Below, piece by piece: positions 13,725 to 28,700 of a stretch of DNA of 64,000 bases; the first letter of the stretch is position 1, and each line of letters opens with the position of its first letter. The DNA lies in the NCBI RefSeq assembly GCF_006716065.1, contig NZ_VFOL01000001.1, positions 3,534,001 through 3,598,000 of the forward strand, read 5' to 3'. The stretch is from Salinispora arenicola. GTDB taxonomy: Bacteria > Actinomycetota > Actinomycetes > Mycobacteriales > Micromonosporaceae. Below the pieces are notes generated by a model. The model searched no databases and was not told where the DNA came from. It worked only from the letters and a program-made list of their open reading frames with translations. The translations under genes were made by a program, and so were the position numbers.

Positions 13725-16700
13725 CGCACACCCCGCGCACCCATCCGGCGGGCCACGGCCCGATCGCCGTCGTCGGCCTCTCCTGCCGGCTGCCCGGCGT
13801 CGACGGACCCGCCACCTTCTGGCGCCTGCTCACGGGCGGCCGGTCGACCATCACCGAGGTCCCCGTCGACCGGTGGGACGCCTCCGGTGACCAGACCGGC
13901 GCGCGCTGGGGGTCCTTCCTCGACCGGGTGGACGAGTTCGACCCGGGCTTTTTCGGCATCTCCCCGCGGGAGGCTGCCGCGATCGACCCGCAGCAACGGC
14001 TGGCGCTCGAGCTCAGCTGGGAGGCACTCGAGCACGCGGGCATCGTGCCCGACGCCGTCGCGGGAAGCAGGGTCGGGGTCTTCCTGGCGGCCATGCACGA
14101 CGACTACGCGCTGCTGACCCATCTGCACCACGACGACCAGCCCACCCAGCACACGTTCGCCGGAGTGCAGCGCAGTCTGCTCGCCAACCGCATCTCCTAT
14201 CTCCTCCGGGCACGCGGGCCGAGTCTGACCATCGATACCGGACAGTCGTCGTCGCTGGTCGCTGTCCACCTGGCCGCGGAGAGCCTGCGCTCGGGCGAGA
14301 CCGATCTGGCGATTGCCGGGGGTGTCAACCTGATCCTCGCCCCGGAGAGTTCACGGACGGCGGAGCGGTTCGGCGCCCTGTCGCCCGACGGTCGTTGCCG
14401 GACCTTCGACGCCGCCGCGAACGGCTTCGTCCGCGGAGAGGGCGGCGGCGCGGTCGTTCTGAAACGTCACGAGGACGCGCTGGCCGCAGGAGACACCGTC
14501 CTCGCCCTGATAGCTGGCACCGCGGTCAACAACGACGGGGGCGGCGCCGGGCTCACCGCACCGTCACAGGAGGCCCAGCGCGAGGTGCTACGACTGGCAC
14601 ACCAGCGTTCTGGTACGCCAGCGACCTGCATCGGCTACGTCGAGCTGCACGGCACCGGCACCCCGGTCGGTGACCCCGTCGAGGCGGCCGCACTAGGCGC
14701 CGCTCTCGGCGCCGCGCGCCCCGGCTCGCCGCTGCCGGTCGGATCGGTCAAGACGGTCGTCGGGCATCTGGAGGCGGCCGCCGGTGTCATCGGGCTGCTG
14801 AAGACTGTCCTGGCGCTGCGGCACAGGGAACTGCCCCCGAGCCTCGGATTCGACACGCCGCACCCGGACATCCCGCTCGACCAGCTGAACCTGCGGGTCG
14901 TCACCGAAACCGAACCATGGCTGCACACAGGTCTGCCCCGCGCGGCGGGCGTGAGCGCGTTCGGCATGGGCGGCACCAACTGCCACATCGTGCTGACCGA
15001 GCCCGACACCGTACCGACCCCGCCCCAGGAGGCGGGAACCGGGCTGCGGCCATTTGTCGTCTCCGGGCGTACGCCGGCGGCTTTGCGGGCCCAGGCGGCC
15101 AAGCTTCGCGAGCACCTCGGCCCGGACAGTGACCTCGCCGGTGTGAGCCACTCGCTGATCACCACTCGGGCCGGCTTCGAACGGCGCGCGGTGGTGCTTG
15201 CTGACGACCACCAGTCGCTGCTGGGTGGACTCGACGCCCTCGCCGCGGGACGACGCTCCAGCACGGTGATAAGGGGTGTCGCCGGGCCGGCCGGTCGACT
15301 GGCCGTTCTCTTCTCCGGGCAGGGTAGCCAGCGCGCTGCCGCCGGACGAGACCTGGCGGCACAGTTTCCGGTATTCGCCGACGCCCTGGCCGAGGTCTGC
15401 GCCGGTTTCGAGGCTTTGCTTCCCCGGCCGTTGCGGGATGTGATCAATGCCGAGCCGGGGACGCCGCTCGCGGCGGAGCTCGACCAGACCCAGTACACTC
15501 AGCCCGCGCTGTTCGCCGTCGAAGTCGCGCTGTTCCGGCTTGTCGAGAGCTTCGGCGTCGAGCCCGACTTTCTGGCCGGGCACTCGATCGGCGAGCTGTC
15601 AGCCGCGTACGCCGCCGGGGTTCTGTCCCTCACCGACGCCTGCCTGCTGGTTGCCGCGCGTGGCAGGCTCATGCAGCAGTTGCCCGAGGGCGGCGCGATG
15701 ATCGCTGTCCAGGCCGCTGAGGGACAGGTGCTGCCGCTCATCGAAGGGCGCGCGGGCACGGTCGCGGTGGCCGCCGTCAATGGGCCGGACTCCGTGGTCC
15801 TCTCCGGCGACGAGGACGCCGTGCAGGAAGTTGCCGGCGAGCTCGCCGGGCGCGGGCACAAGATCAAACGGCTTCGGGTCAGCCACGCCTTCCACTCGCC
15901 GCGGATGGAGCCGATGCTGGCCGCCTTCCGAGACGTCGTGCAGGACCTCACCTTCCACGAGCCCCGAATCCCGATAGTCAGTGATCTCACGGGTGCGGTG
16001 GCCACCGCCGCCGAGCTGGCGGATCCCGAGTACTGGGTGCGGCACGTGCGGCACGCCGTCCGGTTCCACTCGCTCGTCCAGACCCTGTCCGCGGCCGGCT
16101 GCTCCATGTTCGTCGAGCTGGGACCTGACGCGGTGCTCAGCCAGCTGGTCCGGGACGGCGTGGCCAGCGCCGCCGTCGTCGTGCCGGTGCTGCGGTCGGG
16201 GCGCCCGGAGCCGCACTCGTTCCTGGCCGCACTGGCCGAACTACATGTGCGGGGCCGGGACGTGAACTGGCGTCCGTTGACTGGCCGGCAGCGGTTGGCC
16301 CTGCCCACGTATGCCTTCCAGCGCAAGCGGTACTGGCTTGCGACCCGGGACGTTCCGCGCGCGGTTGCCCCGGTGGCCGCGAACCATCCGCCACACACGG
16401 AGCCACCGGCCGGACGGGCGGACCCGGCGGACCTGCTGCAGCTGGTGTGTGAGAACGCCGCCGCCGTGCTGGGCGCCGACGGACCCGATGCGGTCGGACC
16501 GGATCTGACGTTCTACGACCTCGGTCTCGACTCACTGATGGCGGTGGAGCTGCGGGACGCACTGGCCGCCGCCACCGGCCGGCCGCTGACCCGGACCGCC
16601 CTGTTCGACCACCCGACCCCGCGTGCCGTCGCGACCCATCTCGCCGGAACGCAGGCGGCTTCCGTCGCCACCGTCACGGCGGCACCGGATGAGCCGATCG

Positions 16701-19700
16701 CCGTGGTGGGCATGAGCTGCCGGCTCCCCGGCGAGGTCACGTCACCGGAGGAGTTCTGGGAGCTGCTGCGCGACGGTCGCGACGCGATCACCGAGTTTCC
16801 CACGGATCGGGGCTGGGACCTCGACAAGCTCTACCATCCGGAGCCGGGCACGGCCGGGCGGACGTATGCCCGGGGCGGCGGCTTCGTTGACGCCGCCGGC
16901 TTCGACGCGGCCTTCTTCGGCATCTCGCCGCGTGAAGCGGCTGCCATGGACCCGCAGCAGCGGCTGCTCGCCGAGACCGCGTGGGAGGCCCTGGAGAGCG
17001 GCGGCATCCATCCGGACGGGCTGCGAGGCAGCCGGACCGGGGTCTTCGTCGGCGTCACCGCGCAGGAGTACGGCCCCCGTCTCGCCGAGGCACCGGAAGG
17101 AGCCGAGGGACACACCCTGACCGGTACGGGAGTCAGCGTCGCCTCCGGACGCATCAGCTACCTGTTCGGGCTGCAGGGCCCGGCGATCACCGTGGACACA
17201 GCCTGCTCCTCATCGCTGGTGGCGCTGCACCTCGCCGTCGGGTCGCTGCGTCAGGGAGAGTGCTCGCTGGCCTTCGCCGGGGGCGCCGCCGTCATGTCCA
17301 GCCCCGGCATGTTCGTCGAGTTTGCGCAGCAGCGCGGGCTGGCGCCGGACGGCCGGTGCAAGTCCTTCGGCGCCGCGGCAGACGGTACCGGCTGGTCCGA
17401 GGGTGTCGGCATGCTCGTTCTCGAACGGCTCTCCGACGCGCAGGTACGGGGACACCGGGTCCTGGCCGTGGTGCGCGGCACCGCCGTCAACTCCGACGGA
17501 GCCAGCAACGGCCTGACCGCCCCGAACGGCCTGGCCCAACAGCAGGTGATCCGGCAGGCCCTCGCCGCCGCCGGGCTGGACGCCGGCGACGTCGACGCGG
17601 TCGAGGCCCACGGCACCGGCACCCGGCTCGGCGACCCGATCGAGGCCACCGCCCTGCAGGCCACCTATGGCGCCGGCCACACCGCCGAGCTGCCCCTGCT
17701 GCTCGGCTCGGTGAAGTCGAACATCGGCCACACCCAGGCCGCCGCTGGTGTCGTCGGCGTCATCAAGATGGTCCTTGCCCTGCGGCATGGCGTGCTCCCG
17801 CCGACCCTGCACGCCGGGGAGCCCAGCCCCGAGGTCGACTGGAGTCCCGGCACCCTGCACCTCCTGACCAAGGCAGCCCCGTGGCCCGTGGCCGGTCGCC
17901 CGGCCCGCGCGGCGGTGTCGTCGTTCGGGATCAGCGGCACCAACGCCCACGCGATCTTGGAGGCCGCCCCGGCTGAGCCGGCCACCCCCACGCCTCCGGC
18001 CGGGCCGCAGGCGTGGGTGCTGTCCGGACGCTCCGGACCGGCGCTCGCCGATCAGGCCGGCCGGCTGGCCGCGTACCTGGATCGGAATCCTGCACACCTC
18101 GCCAGCGTCGGACGAACCCTCGCCGGCCGGGTCACGTGGGAGTACCGTGCCGCCGTGATCGCCGACGATCACGAGGGCTTCCGCTCCGGTCTGCGTGCCT
18201 TGGCCACCGGCAGTCCCGCCGCGCATGTGGTAACCGGCCGGGCCACCTCGGGCAGCCTGGCGTTCCTCTTCACCGGTCAGGGCAGCCAGCGGGTCGGGAT
18301 GGGCGACGAACTACGCGCTACCCACCCGGTCTTCGCCAACGCCCACGACGAGGTCCGTGCCGCGCTAGATCCGCACCTCGACGTGGCGTTGCGCGACGTC
18401 GACGCTGACCTGCTCGGCCAGACCCGGTACGCCCAGGCCGCCCTCTTCGCTCACGAGGTGGCCTTGTTCCGGCTGCTGGAACACTGGGGTGTGCGACCCG
18501 GTCACCTGCTCGGCCACTCCATCGGGGAGGTCGCCGCGGCCCACGTCGCTGGTGTGCTCTCCCTGGCGGACGCGGCCACCCTGGTCGGTGCCCGCGGCCG
18601 GTTGATGCAATCGGCCACCGCCGGTGGGGCGATGGTCGCCGTCCAAGCCTCCGCCGAGGAGATCGCCGCTGACCTCGCCGAGCACAGGGGGCTGGTGACC
18701 CTGGCCGCGATCAACGGTCCCGAGGCGGTCGTCGTCTCGGGCGATGCGGACGCTGCCGCCCGGATCGCGGGCCGTTGGCGTGCGCAGGGCCGCAAGACTT
18801 CTCGACTGAAGGTCAGCCATGCGTTCCACTCGCCGCACATGGACTCCGTCCTGACCGAGTTCGACGCGGTGCTGCGCACCCTGACCTTTCACGCACCGAA
18901 CATCCCTATCGTGTCCAACCTGACGGGAACCGTCGCCACCGCCGAGGAGTTGGCGACGTCGGACTACTGGACGCGACACCTCCGGGAACCCGTGCGGTTC
19001 CTTGACGGCATACGCTGGCTCGAAACGGCTGGGGTGAGCGTCTATCTGGAGCTCGGGCCTGACGCCACGCTCACCGGCCTAGCCCAGTCGTGCCTGACCA
19101 GCAGCGACGGCGACGCGGTCCTGGTCGCGCTGAACCGGGCCGAGCGCGGCGAGGCCGTCACGGCCACCACCGCCCTGGCGACCGCCCACGTCGCCGGTGT
19201 CCCGGTCGACTGGGCCGCCGTGTTTGCCGGAGCCCGCCATGCCGACCTGCCCACGTACGCGTTCCAGCACCGCCGGCACTGGCTCGACGCACCATCCGGC
19301 GCTGGCGACCCGACCGGATTCGGGCAAGGCGCCTCCGAGCACCCGCTGCTCGGTGCCGTCCTGGGACTGGCGGGCACCGGCACGACCGTCTTCACCGGAC
19401 GGCTTGGGCTGCGCACGCACCCATGGCTGGCCGGGCACGTCATCGCCGGTACGCCCGTTCTGCCGGGCACCGCGTTCACCGAGCTCGCGGTTCGCGCCGG
19501 CGATGAGATCGGTTGCCCCAAGGTCGTCGAGCTGACCCTGCGCACACCGCTGACGCTGCCGCCCGACGGCAGCATCCGGCTGCAGATCGTCACCGGTCTG
19601 CCCGACGAACGCGACGGAAGCCGCACCGTCGACATCTGGTCAGCCGCCGACGGGCGCGACGACTGGACCTGCCACGCCACCGGTGTCCTGGCGCCCGCCG

Positions 19701-22700
19701 GCACACCGGCACCCGCCCCGGTCGTCGGCCGCCCCGGTATTGGGCCGGTGCCCGAGGACCTGTACGACCGGCTCGCCGCCCACGGGTACGGCTACGACGG
19801 ACCGTTCCGGGCGCTGACCGGCGTCGGGGAGGCCGGCGACGAACTGGACGTCCACGTGGAGCTGTCCCCTGACGCGCACGACGACGCGGCCCGGTTCGGC
19901 CTGCACCCGGCGCTGCTCGACGCCGCCCTGCATCCTCTCGTCCTACGCTGTGCCGATGCCGACGGGCAGCTCTGGCTGCCGTTCGCGTGGAGCGGGATGA
20001 CGCTGCACGCCGCCGGAGCAACGACACTGCGAGCCCGCTGGACCCGGACCGGGCCCGACACGTACGCCCTGCTCGCCGTTGACGGGGCCGGGAACCCGGT
20101 GGTGACGGTCGAGTCGCTGCTGCTGCGTCCCGCTCCGGCGAACGTGCCCATCGCCGCCGCGGCGGTGCGGCATCCGTCGTTGCGACGGGTGACGTTCGTG
20201 CCGGTGCCGGTGCCGGTGCCGGTGGCAGCCGGCCCGTACGAGCGGGGCGACGTGATAGTCACGGTCGAGCCGGGCACCCCGCAGCACACGACCCTCGACG
20301 GCCTGCGTCGAATCCAGGACTGGCTCGCCGGGGAGACGACAGACGCCCGGCTCGTGTTCCGCACCTCGGGGGCCGTGTCCGTCGAGGGTGACATGCTGCG
20401 GCCGGATCCGGCGGCAGCCGCGTTGTGGGGTCTCGTGCGCAGCGCGCAGACCGAGCACCCGGACCGGTTCGTACTCGTGGACACCGATGACGTGTCGCTG
20501 CCCGTACTGAACGCGGCGCTGGCCACCGGGGAACAGCAGATTGTCCTGCGCGATGGGCAGGCCTCCGCCCCGCGTCTGGTCCCCGCCGCCGCCGACCGCG
20601 AGTTCACCGGGTTCACGCCCGGCGGGACCGTGCTGATCACGGGCGGTACGGGCACGCTCGGTGCGCTGTTCGCGCGGCACCTCGTGACCGCGTACGGCGT
20701 ACGGCATCTGTTGTTGACCAGCCGTAGCGGCCCAGCCGCCGCAGGCGCCGACAGGCTCGCCGACGAGCTGCGGGAGCTCGGCGCCGAGGTCTGGATCGCC
20801 GCTTGTGACGTGGGGGACGCGGCACAGGTGGCGGCTCTGGTAGCCGCGATCCCCGCGGACCGCCCGCTGACCGGCGTCGTCCACGCGGCGGGCCTGCTCG
20901 CGGACGCCACCGTGGAGACCCTCACCTCCGACGGTCTCGACAGGGTGTTGCGGGCCAAGGCGACGTCGGCGTGGAACCTGCACGAGGCCACTGCCAGCAT
21001 CGGCCTCACGACCTTCGTGCTGTTCTCCTCGATCGCCGGCATCGTGGGCAATGCGGGTCAGGGCAACTATGCCGCCGCCAACCGCTACCTCGACGCGCTC
21101 GCTCAGCACCGGCATGCGGCGGGCCTGCCCGCCACCTCGCTTGCGTGGGGCCTGTGGTCGCTCGACACCGGCATGGCCGGGTCGCTCGGCCCCGCCGAAC
21201 TCGCGCGCTGGAACCGGCTGGGCATAGCCGCGATGTCCGTCGCCACCGGGCTGGAGCTGTTCGACGCCGCGCTGCGCTCGCCCGAGCCGGTGCTGGTGCC
21301 GGCCACCCTCAGCCCGGCCGCCGCCGAGGCGTTGCCGGACGAGATGCGGGACCTCGTCCGCTCCCCGCGCCGCCGGGCCGCCGTCGCCACGTCCGACGGG
21401 TCGTCCTGGACTCAGCGGATGGCTGCCCTGCCGACGCCCGAGCGTGAACGCGAGGTGCTTGCCCTGGTCCGCAGTGTTGTCGCGCTCGTTCTCGGCCTCG
21501 ACGGTTCCGGTGCTGTCGACCCCACGCGTTCCTTCAGCGAGCTCGGTTTCGACTCGATGACCGGCATCGAACTACGCAACCGCCTGTACGCCGCCGTCGG
21601 TGAACGCCTGCCCACCACACTTGTCTTCGACTACCCGACGCCTGGTGGCGTGGCCGCGTACCTGCTCGGCCGGATGGCGGCTCCGGCACCGCAAGCCCTT
21701 CCGACGGTGGCCGTCGCCCCGGCCGATGACCCGATTGTGATCGTTGGTATGGCCTGCTCCTACCCCGGCGGCGTCCGCAGCCCTGACGACCTGTGGCGGC
21801 TCGTTGACGCGGGTGTGGACGCGATCGGTGAGTTCCCCGGTGACCGGGGCTGGGATGTCGACGCCCTGTTCGACCCCGACCCCGAGCAGGTCGGCAAGTC
21901 CCTGACCCGCGAGGGCGGTTTTCTCTACGACGCTGCTGACTTCGACCCGGAGTTCTTCAGCATCTCGCCGCGGGAGGCGCTCGCGATCGACCCGCAGCAC
22001 CGGCTGCTGCTGGAGGCCGCGTGGGAGGCGATGGAACACGCCGGGATCGATCCGCAGGATCTGCGCGGCAGCCGGACCGGGGTGTTCACCGGCCTGATGT
22101 ATCACGACTACGTGTCCCGGATGCCGGCCGCACCGGACGGGTTCGAGGGCTATCTGCTGACGGGCAACACGGGCAGCGTCGCGTCGGGTCGGGTGTCCTA
22201 CACGTACGGTTTCGAAGGTCCCGCAGTCACTGTGGACACCGCCTGTTCCTCGTCACTGGTGTCGTTGCACCTGGCCGCGCAGGCGTTGCGTGCCGGGGAG
22301 TGTTCGCTCGCGCTGGCTGGTGGCGTGACGGTCATGTCCACGCCACACACATTCGTGGAGTTCAGCCGGCAGCGCGGGCTGTCCCCGGACGGACGCTGCC
22401 GAGCCTACTCGGACGACGCTGCTGGCACGGGTTGGGGCGAGGGCGTCGGCATGCTTGTGCTGGAGCGGCTCTCCCACGCCCGCCGGAACGGCCGCCGAAT
22501 TCTCGCGATCGTGCGGGGCAGCGCGGTGAACCAGGACGGCGCGTCCAATGGGCTGACCGCCCCGAACGGTCCGGCGCAGGAGCGGGTCATCCGGCAGGCC
22601 CTAGCCGCCGCGGGTCTCACCCCGGCCGACGTGGACGCGGTCGAGGGGCACGGCACGGGCACCCGGCTCGGTGACCCGATCGAGGCCGGGGCGCTGCTTT

Positions 22701-25700
22701 CCACGTACGGCCAGGAGCGCAACGGGGATCAACCGCTGTGGCTCGGCTCGCTGAAGTCCAACATCGGTCACACCCAGGCTGCGGCGGGCGTCGGTGGGGT
22801 GATCAAGATGGTGCTCGCCATGCGTCACGGACGGTTACCGCGCACGCTGTACGCGGAGGTGCCATCGACGCGGGTGGACTGGCAGTCCGGGGCCGTCGCC
22901 CTGCTCTCGGAGGCGGTCGAGTGGCCCGATACCGGTCGCTCCCGCCGCTCGGCCGTTTCGTCGTTCGGGATCAGTGGCACCAACGCGCACGTCATCCTCG
23001 AATCGCCCGACCCCGGCGCGCCCGCCGATGCGCCGGTGGACGAGCCTGCCGGCGTGCTGCCGTTCGTGTTGTCCGGTCGTACCACCGCGGCCCGCCGGGA
23101 TCGGGCCCAGCAGCTCCTCGACGTCGTCGACGATCCGGGAACTCCACTCGCCGGTATCGGTCGGGCCCTCGCCGGTCGGCCGAGGTTCGACAGCCGCGCC
23201 GTCGTGCTCGCCGCGGACCGCGCCGGGCTCCGCGCCGGCCTCACCGCCCTGGTCGACGGTCAGCCCGCTGACCATGTTGTCACCGGTACGGCCAACTCCG
23301 GCGGCGGCGCGGTGTTCGTCTTCCCCGGTCAGGGCTCGCAATGGGTCGGCATGGCCCTGGACCTGCTCGCCACGGCCCCTGTCTTCGCCGCCCGGATGGC
23401 CGAGTGCGCCGAGGCGTTGGAGCGCTACGTCGACTGGTCACTCTTTGCCGTGCTCCGTGACGAGCCGGGGTGCGCCGACATCGGTCGTGTGGACGTCGTC
23501 CAGCCCGTGCTGTTCGCGATGATGGTCAGCCTCGCCGCCCAATGGCGTTCCCGCGGTATCGAGCCGGCCGCCGTGATCGGGCACTCCCAGGGAGAGATCG
23601 CCGCTGCCTGCGTGGCAGGTGCGCTTTCGCTCGACGACGCCGCCCGGGTGGTGACACTACGCAGCAGATCCCTGGTGCCGCTGACCGGCAAGGGAGGCAT
23701 GGTCTCGGTACCGCTGCCGCTGGACCAGGTAGAGGCGCGGATCGCTGGGTTCGGTGGCCGCGTGTGCGTCGCGGCGGTGAACGGACCGGCGTCGATCGTC
23801 GTCTCCGGTGAGAACGCGGCCCTCGACGAGTTGCTGGCCGGCTGCGTGGCCGACGACGTGCGGGCCCGCCGCATTCCGGTGGACTATGCGTCGCACTCGG
23901 CGCAGATGGACCAGCTCGAGGGGCAGCTGCTCGCCGACCTGGCCCCGGTCACGCCGCGGCGTCCGGAGATTCCGTTCTACTCCACGGTCACTGTCGCGGC
24001 TGTGGACGACGACTTCCTGACGGCGGGGGCCTTCGACGCCACGTACTGGCACCGGAACCTGTCGCGGACAGTGCAGTTCGACCCGGCTATGCGGCTACTG
24101 CTGGAACACGGCCACCGGATCTTCGTCGAGTGCAGCGCTCACCCGGTGCTCACCCTGGGCATGCAGGGAGTCGCCGAGGCTACCGGGCTGGCCGCCGAAA
24201 CCGTGATCACCGGCACGCTGCGCCGTGACCAGGGCTCGCTCACCCGACTGCTCGGTTCGGTGGCCGAGGCGTACGTCGGGGGCCTTGGCGTCGACTGGAG
24301 CACCGCCTTCGACCCTGCGGTCCCGGTCGCCGAGCTGCCGACGTACCCGTTCCAGCGCAGCCGGTTCTGGCTCGAGCCGACCGCGGCGGTCTCGCTCGCG
24401 GGGTCGGGGCTCACGGGTGTGGACCACCCGCTGCTGCTCGGCGCGGTCGCCGTGGCCGAGGGCGACACCGTGCTGTTCACCGGTTCGCTGTCGGTGACCG
24501 CGCACCCGTGGCTGGCCGACCATCGGGTCGGCGACGCCATCGTGCTGCCCGCTGCGGCCTTTGTCGAACTGGCGATCCGCGCCGCCGACCATGTTGGCGG
24601 GGACCTGCTGGAGGAGCTGACCCTGCAGGCTCCGCTTGTCGTGCCCGAAAGCGGCGCGGTGCGCTTCCAGCTCATGGTGGCCGGTGCCGTGAACGGCTCC
24701 GGCCGCCGTTCCCTGACGGTGCACTCACAGCAGGGCGACGACCAGCCGTGGACCCGGCACGCCACGGGCACGATCGGCTGTGGGACCGCGACTGCCGCGC
24801 CGGCCCTGCCGTGGCCGCCCCCGGGCGAGCGGATCGACCTGACGAACGCGTACGACCGGTTGGCCGCCCACGGTCTCAGCTACGGGCCACAGTTCCAGGG
24901 CCTGCGCGCGTCCTGGCGCCACGGCGACGACACCTACGCCGAGGTGCACCTGGCGGGCGGGCCCAGCGGCTTCGGTATCGTCCCAGCGCTGCTGGACGCG
25001 GCGTTGCATCCACTCGCTCTGGCCGGCATCACCGAACCGGGCACGGTCCCGCTGCCGTTCTCCTGGCGTAATGTCCGGCTGCACGCCACCGGCGCGACCA
25101 CCCTGCGCGTCCGGCTCACCGGACACGGCGGCGCGACGGCGCTGTCCGTGACCGACGCCGCCGGCCTGCCGGTTCTCGACGTCGAGGCGCTGACCCTGCG
25201 TCCGGTCCGGCTCGACCAGTTCGTCGGGTCGGGGGCCAGGCTCCCGCTCTACCGGGTCGACTGGGTACCCGTGAGCCCCGGTACTGTCGGCTCGGACGTC
25301 ACTGTCGTTGGTGACCTGACCGTCGTGCCCGACGGCCCGGTACCGGACGTCGTCGCCCTGCCGATGGATGCCGCTTGCTCGGCCGATGGCACCCGCGCCG
25401 GCTCCGACCCACTGACTGGCGTCTATGACCGCACCGCAGCAACCGTGGACCTCCTACGCACGTGGCTCGGTGACACCCGGTTCGCCGGCGCCCGCCTGAT
25501 GATCGTGACTCGCGCGGCGATGGCGGTCGGTCCTGGTGACGTCCCGGACCCGGCTGCGGCTGCCGTCTGGGGTCTCGTCCGGTCGGCGCAGTCCGAGCAC
25601 CCCGGCCGGTTCCTGCTGCTCGACCTCGCTCCCGACGGCGTTCTCGGTGCCGAGCTAGTGAGCAGGGCCGTAGCCACCGGGGAACCGCAGATCGCCCACC

Positions 25701-28700
25701 GCGGAGACATGCTCATCGCGCCACGGCTCGCCGTCTCGAGCGATCCGGCGGGCGCGGCCGAGGCCTGGGATCCCACTGGGACGGTTCTGATCACCGGCGG
25801 TACCGGCCTGCTCGGTTCGCAGGTTGCCCGGCACCTGGTCGACCGGCACGGTGTCCGGCACCTCGTGCTCGCCGGCCGTCGCGGCCCTGCGGCCGAGGGC
25901 GCTGCCGAGTTGTACGCCGAGCTGACCGCCGCTGGGGCGCACGTCACCCTCGTGGCGTGTGATGTCGCCGACCGGGAGGCCGTACGGGCACTGCTGACCG
26001 ACATCCCTGCGGAGCACCCACTGACGGCTGTCGTGCACACCGCGGGTGTCCTGGAAGACCACACCGTTGAGCGGCTCGAACCGGAGCACTTGGCTGCGGT
26101 ACTGCGTCCCAAGGCCGACGCCGCGTGGCACCTGCACGAGCTGACCCGCGACCTCGGGCTCACCCACTTCGTGGTGTTCTCGTCGCTCGCCGGCACCGTC
26201 GGGACGCCCGGCCAGGCCAACTACGCCGCCGCGAACGCCTTTCTCGACGCCCTCGCCCAGGCCCGCCGGGCTGTCGGGTTGCCCGCCACCTCCCTCGCCT
26301 GGGGCCTGTGGTCGCAGGGCAGCGGGATGACCGGCCACCTCGACGAGGGGGCGCTGTCCAGGATGGCAGGGGCGGGCATCGCCGGCATCGACCTCGACCA
26401 GGGCTTAGCGATGTTCGACGCCGCGTTGCAGGCCGGCAGCCCGGTCACCGTGCCGGCTCGACTCAACCTGACGTCGCTTCGGGCGCTGTCCGCCGCGGGC
26501 ACGCTGCCGCCGATCTTCCAGCAACTGATCCGGGGCGTGCGGCGGGTAGCCACCGGGGCGGGGAATACCGGCCGGTTCGCCCAGCTGCCGGCCGCGGACC
26601 TCGGCCGGGAGATGCTCGATCTCGTCCGGCGCACGGCCGCCTCGGTCCTCGGCCACGCGACGCCGGACACCCTCGACACCCGGCGCGCGTTCACCGAGCT
26701 CGGCTTCGATTCCCTCACCGCGATCGACCTGCGTAACCGCCTGGGTGCGGCCACCGGACTGAGTCTGCCCGCGACCGCCGTGTTCGACTACCCCACGGTG
26801 CAGGACCTGACTACCTACCTCGCTGGGTTGCTCGGCGGCCCGGAGCGCATCGATGACGCGGCGACGGAGGTGAACGTCACAGTCGACGATCCGATCGTCA
26901 TCGTGGCGATGAGTTGTCGTTTCCCGGGTGGGGTGGCGTCTCCGGAGGATTTGTGGCGGCTGGTCGACGAGGGTGTGGACGCGATCGGCCCGTTCCCGGC
27001 GGACCGGGGCTGGGACCTCGCCGGCCTGTACGACCCCGACCCGGACCACCCCGGCACGTCCTACACCCGGGCGGGCGGCTTCCTGACCGACGCTGCCCTG
27101 TTCGACCCCGGCTTCTTCGGCATGAGCCCGCGCGAGGCTACTGCGATGGACCCGCAGCACCGGCTGCTGTTGGAGACGGCGTGGGAGGCCTTCGAGCGGG
27201 CCGGTGTCGACGTGGCCACTCTGCATGGCAGCGACACGGGCGTCTTCGCCGGGCTGATGCTGCACGACTACGAACGCGCATCCGGCTCGGCTCCGGAGAA
27301 CCTCGAGGGGCAGCTTGCCGTCGGCAGCGCCCCGAGTGTCGCCTCCGGCCGGGTCTCGTACACGTTTGGTCTCCAGGGTCCGGCTGTCACTGTTGATACG
27401 GCGTGTTCGTCGTCGTTGGTTGCGTTGCATTTGGCTGTTCAGTCGTTGCGGCAGGGTGAGTGTTCGTTGGCGTTGGCTGGTGGTGTGACGGTGATGGCGA
27501 CGCCGGGTTTGTTTGTTGAGTTTAGTCGGCAGCGTGGGTTGTCGGCTGATGGGCGGTGTCGGTCTTTTGCTGCGGGTGCTGATGGCACTGCGTGGGGTGA
27601 GGGGGTGGGTTGGCTTTTGTTGGAGCGGCGTTCTGATGCGGAGCGTCGTGGGCATCGGGTGTTGGCGGTGGTGCGGGGTTCGGCGGTGAATCAGGATGGT
27701 GCGTCGAATGGGTTGACTGCGCCGAATGGTCCTGCTCAGCAGCAGGTGATTCGGCGGGCGCTTGCTGGTGCTGGGTTGTCGTCGGATCAGGTTGATGTGG
27801 TGGAGGCGCATGGCACGGGGACTCGGTTGGGTGATCCGATTGAGGCGCAGGCGTTGTTGGCTACGTATGGGCAGGGTCGGGATCGTCCGTTGTGGCTTGG
27901 TTCGTTGAAGTCGAATATTGGGCATACTCAGGCTGCGGCTGGGGTGGCTGGTGTGATCAAGATGGTGCAGGCGATGCGGCATGGGGTTTTGCCTCGTACG
28001 TTGCATGTGGATGCTCCGACGCCTGAGGTGGACTGGTCGGCTGGTGCGGTTGAGTTGCTTGTTGATTCTCGGCCGTGGCCGGTGCGGGGTGAGCCGCGTC
28101 GTGCGGCGGTGTCGTCGTTCGGTATCAGTGGTACGAATGCGCATGTGATTCTTGAGGAGGGTGCCTCGCCGGTTTCCGGGTCGGATCTTGTTCTTGGGGC
28201 GGTGCCGTGGTTGTTGTCGGGTCGTACGCCGGAGGCGGTTCGGGCGCAGGCGGCTCGTTTGTTGACGGTTTCGGCTTCTGCGGAGGATGTGGGTTTCACT
28301 CTTGCGTCCAGGTCTGCTTTTGAGCATCGTGCGGTGGTGGTGGGCCGGGAGGGTTTGTTGTCTCCGTTGGGTGTGGAGTCTCCGGTGTCGGGTTCGTTGG
28401 CGGTGATGTTTACGGGTCAGGGTGCGCAGCGTGTGGGTATGGGTGCGGAGCTTTATGGGCGGTATCCGGTGTTTGCTGCGGCTTTTGATGAGGTGGCGGC
28501 GTTGTTGCCGGTGGATCTTGATGGTGATATGGGTTTGACGGGGGTGGCGCAGCCGGCGTTGTTTGCTTTTGAGGTGGCGTTGTTTCGGTTGGTGGAGTCG
28601 TGGGGTGTGTGTCCGGCGTTTGTGGGTGGTCATTCGGTGGGTGAGATTGCGGCGGCGCATGTGGCTGGTGTGTTGTCGTTGTCGGATGCGTGTTGTTTGG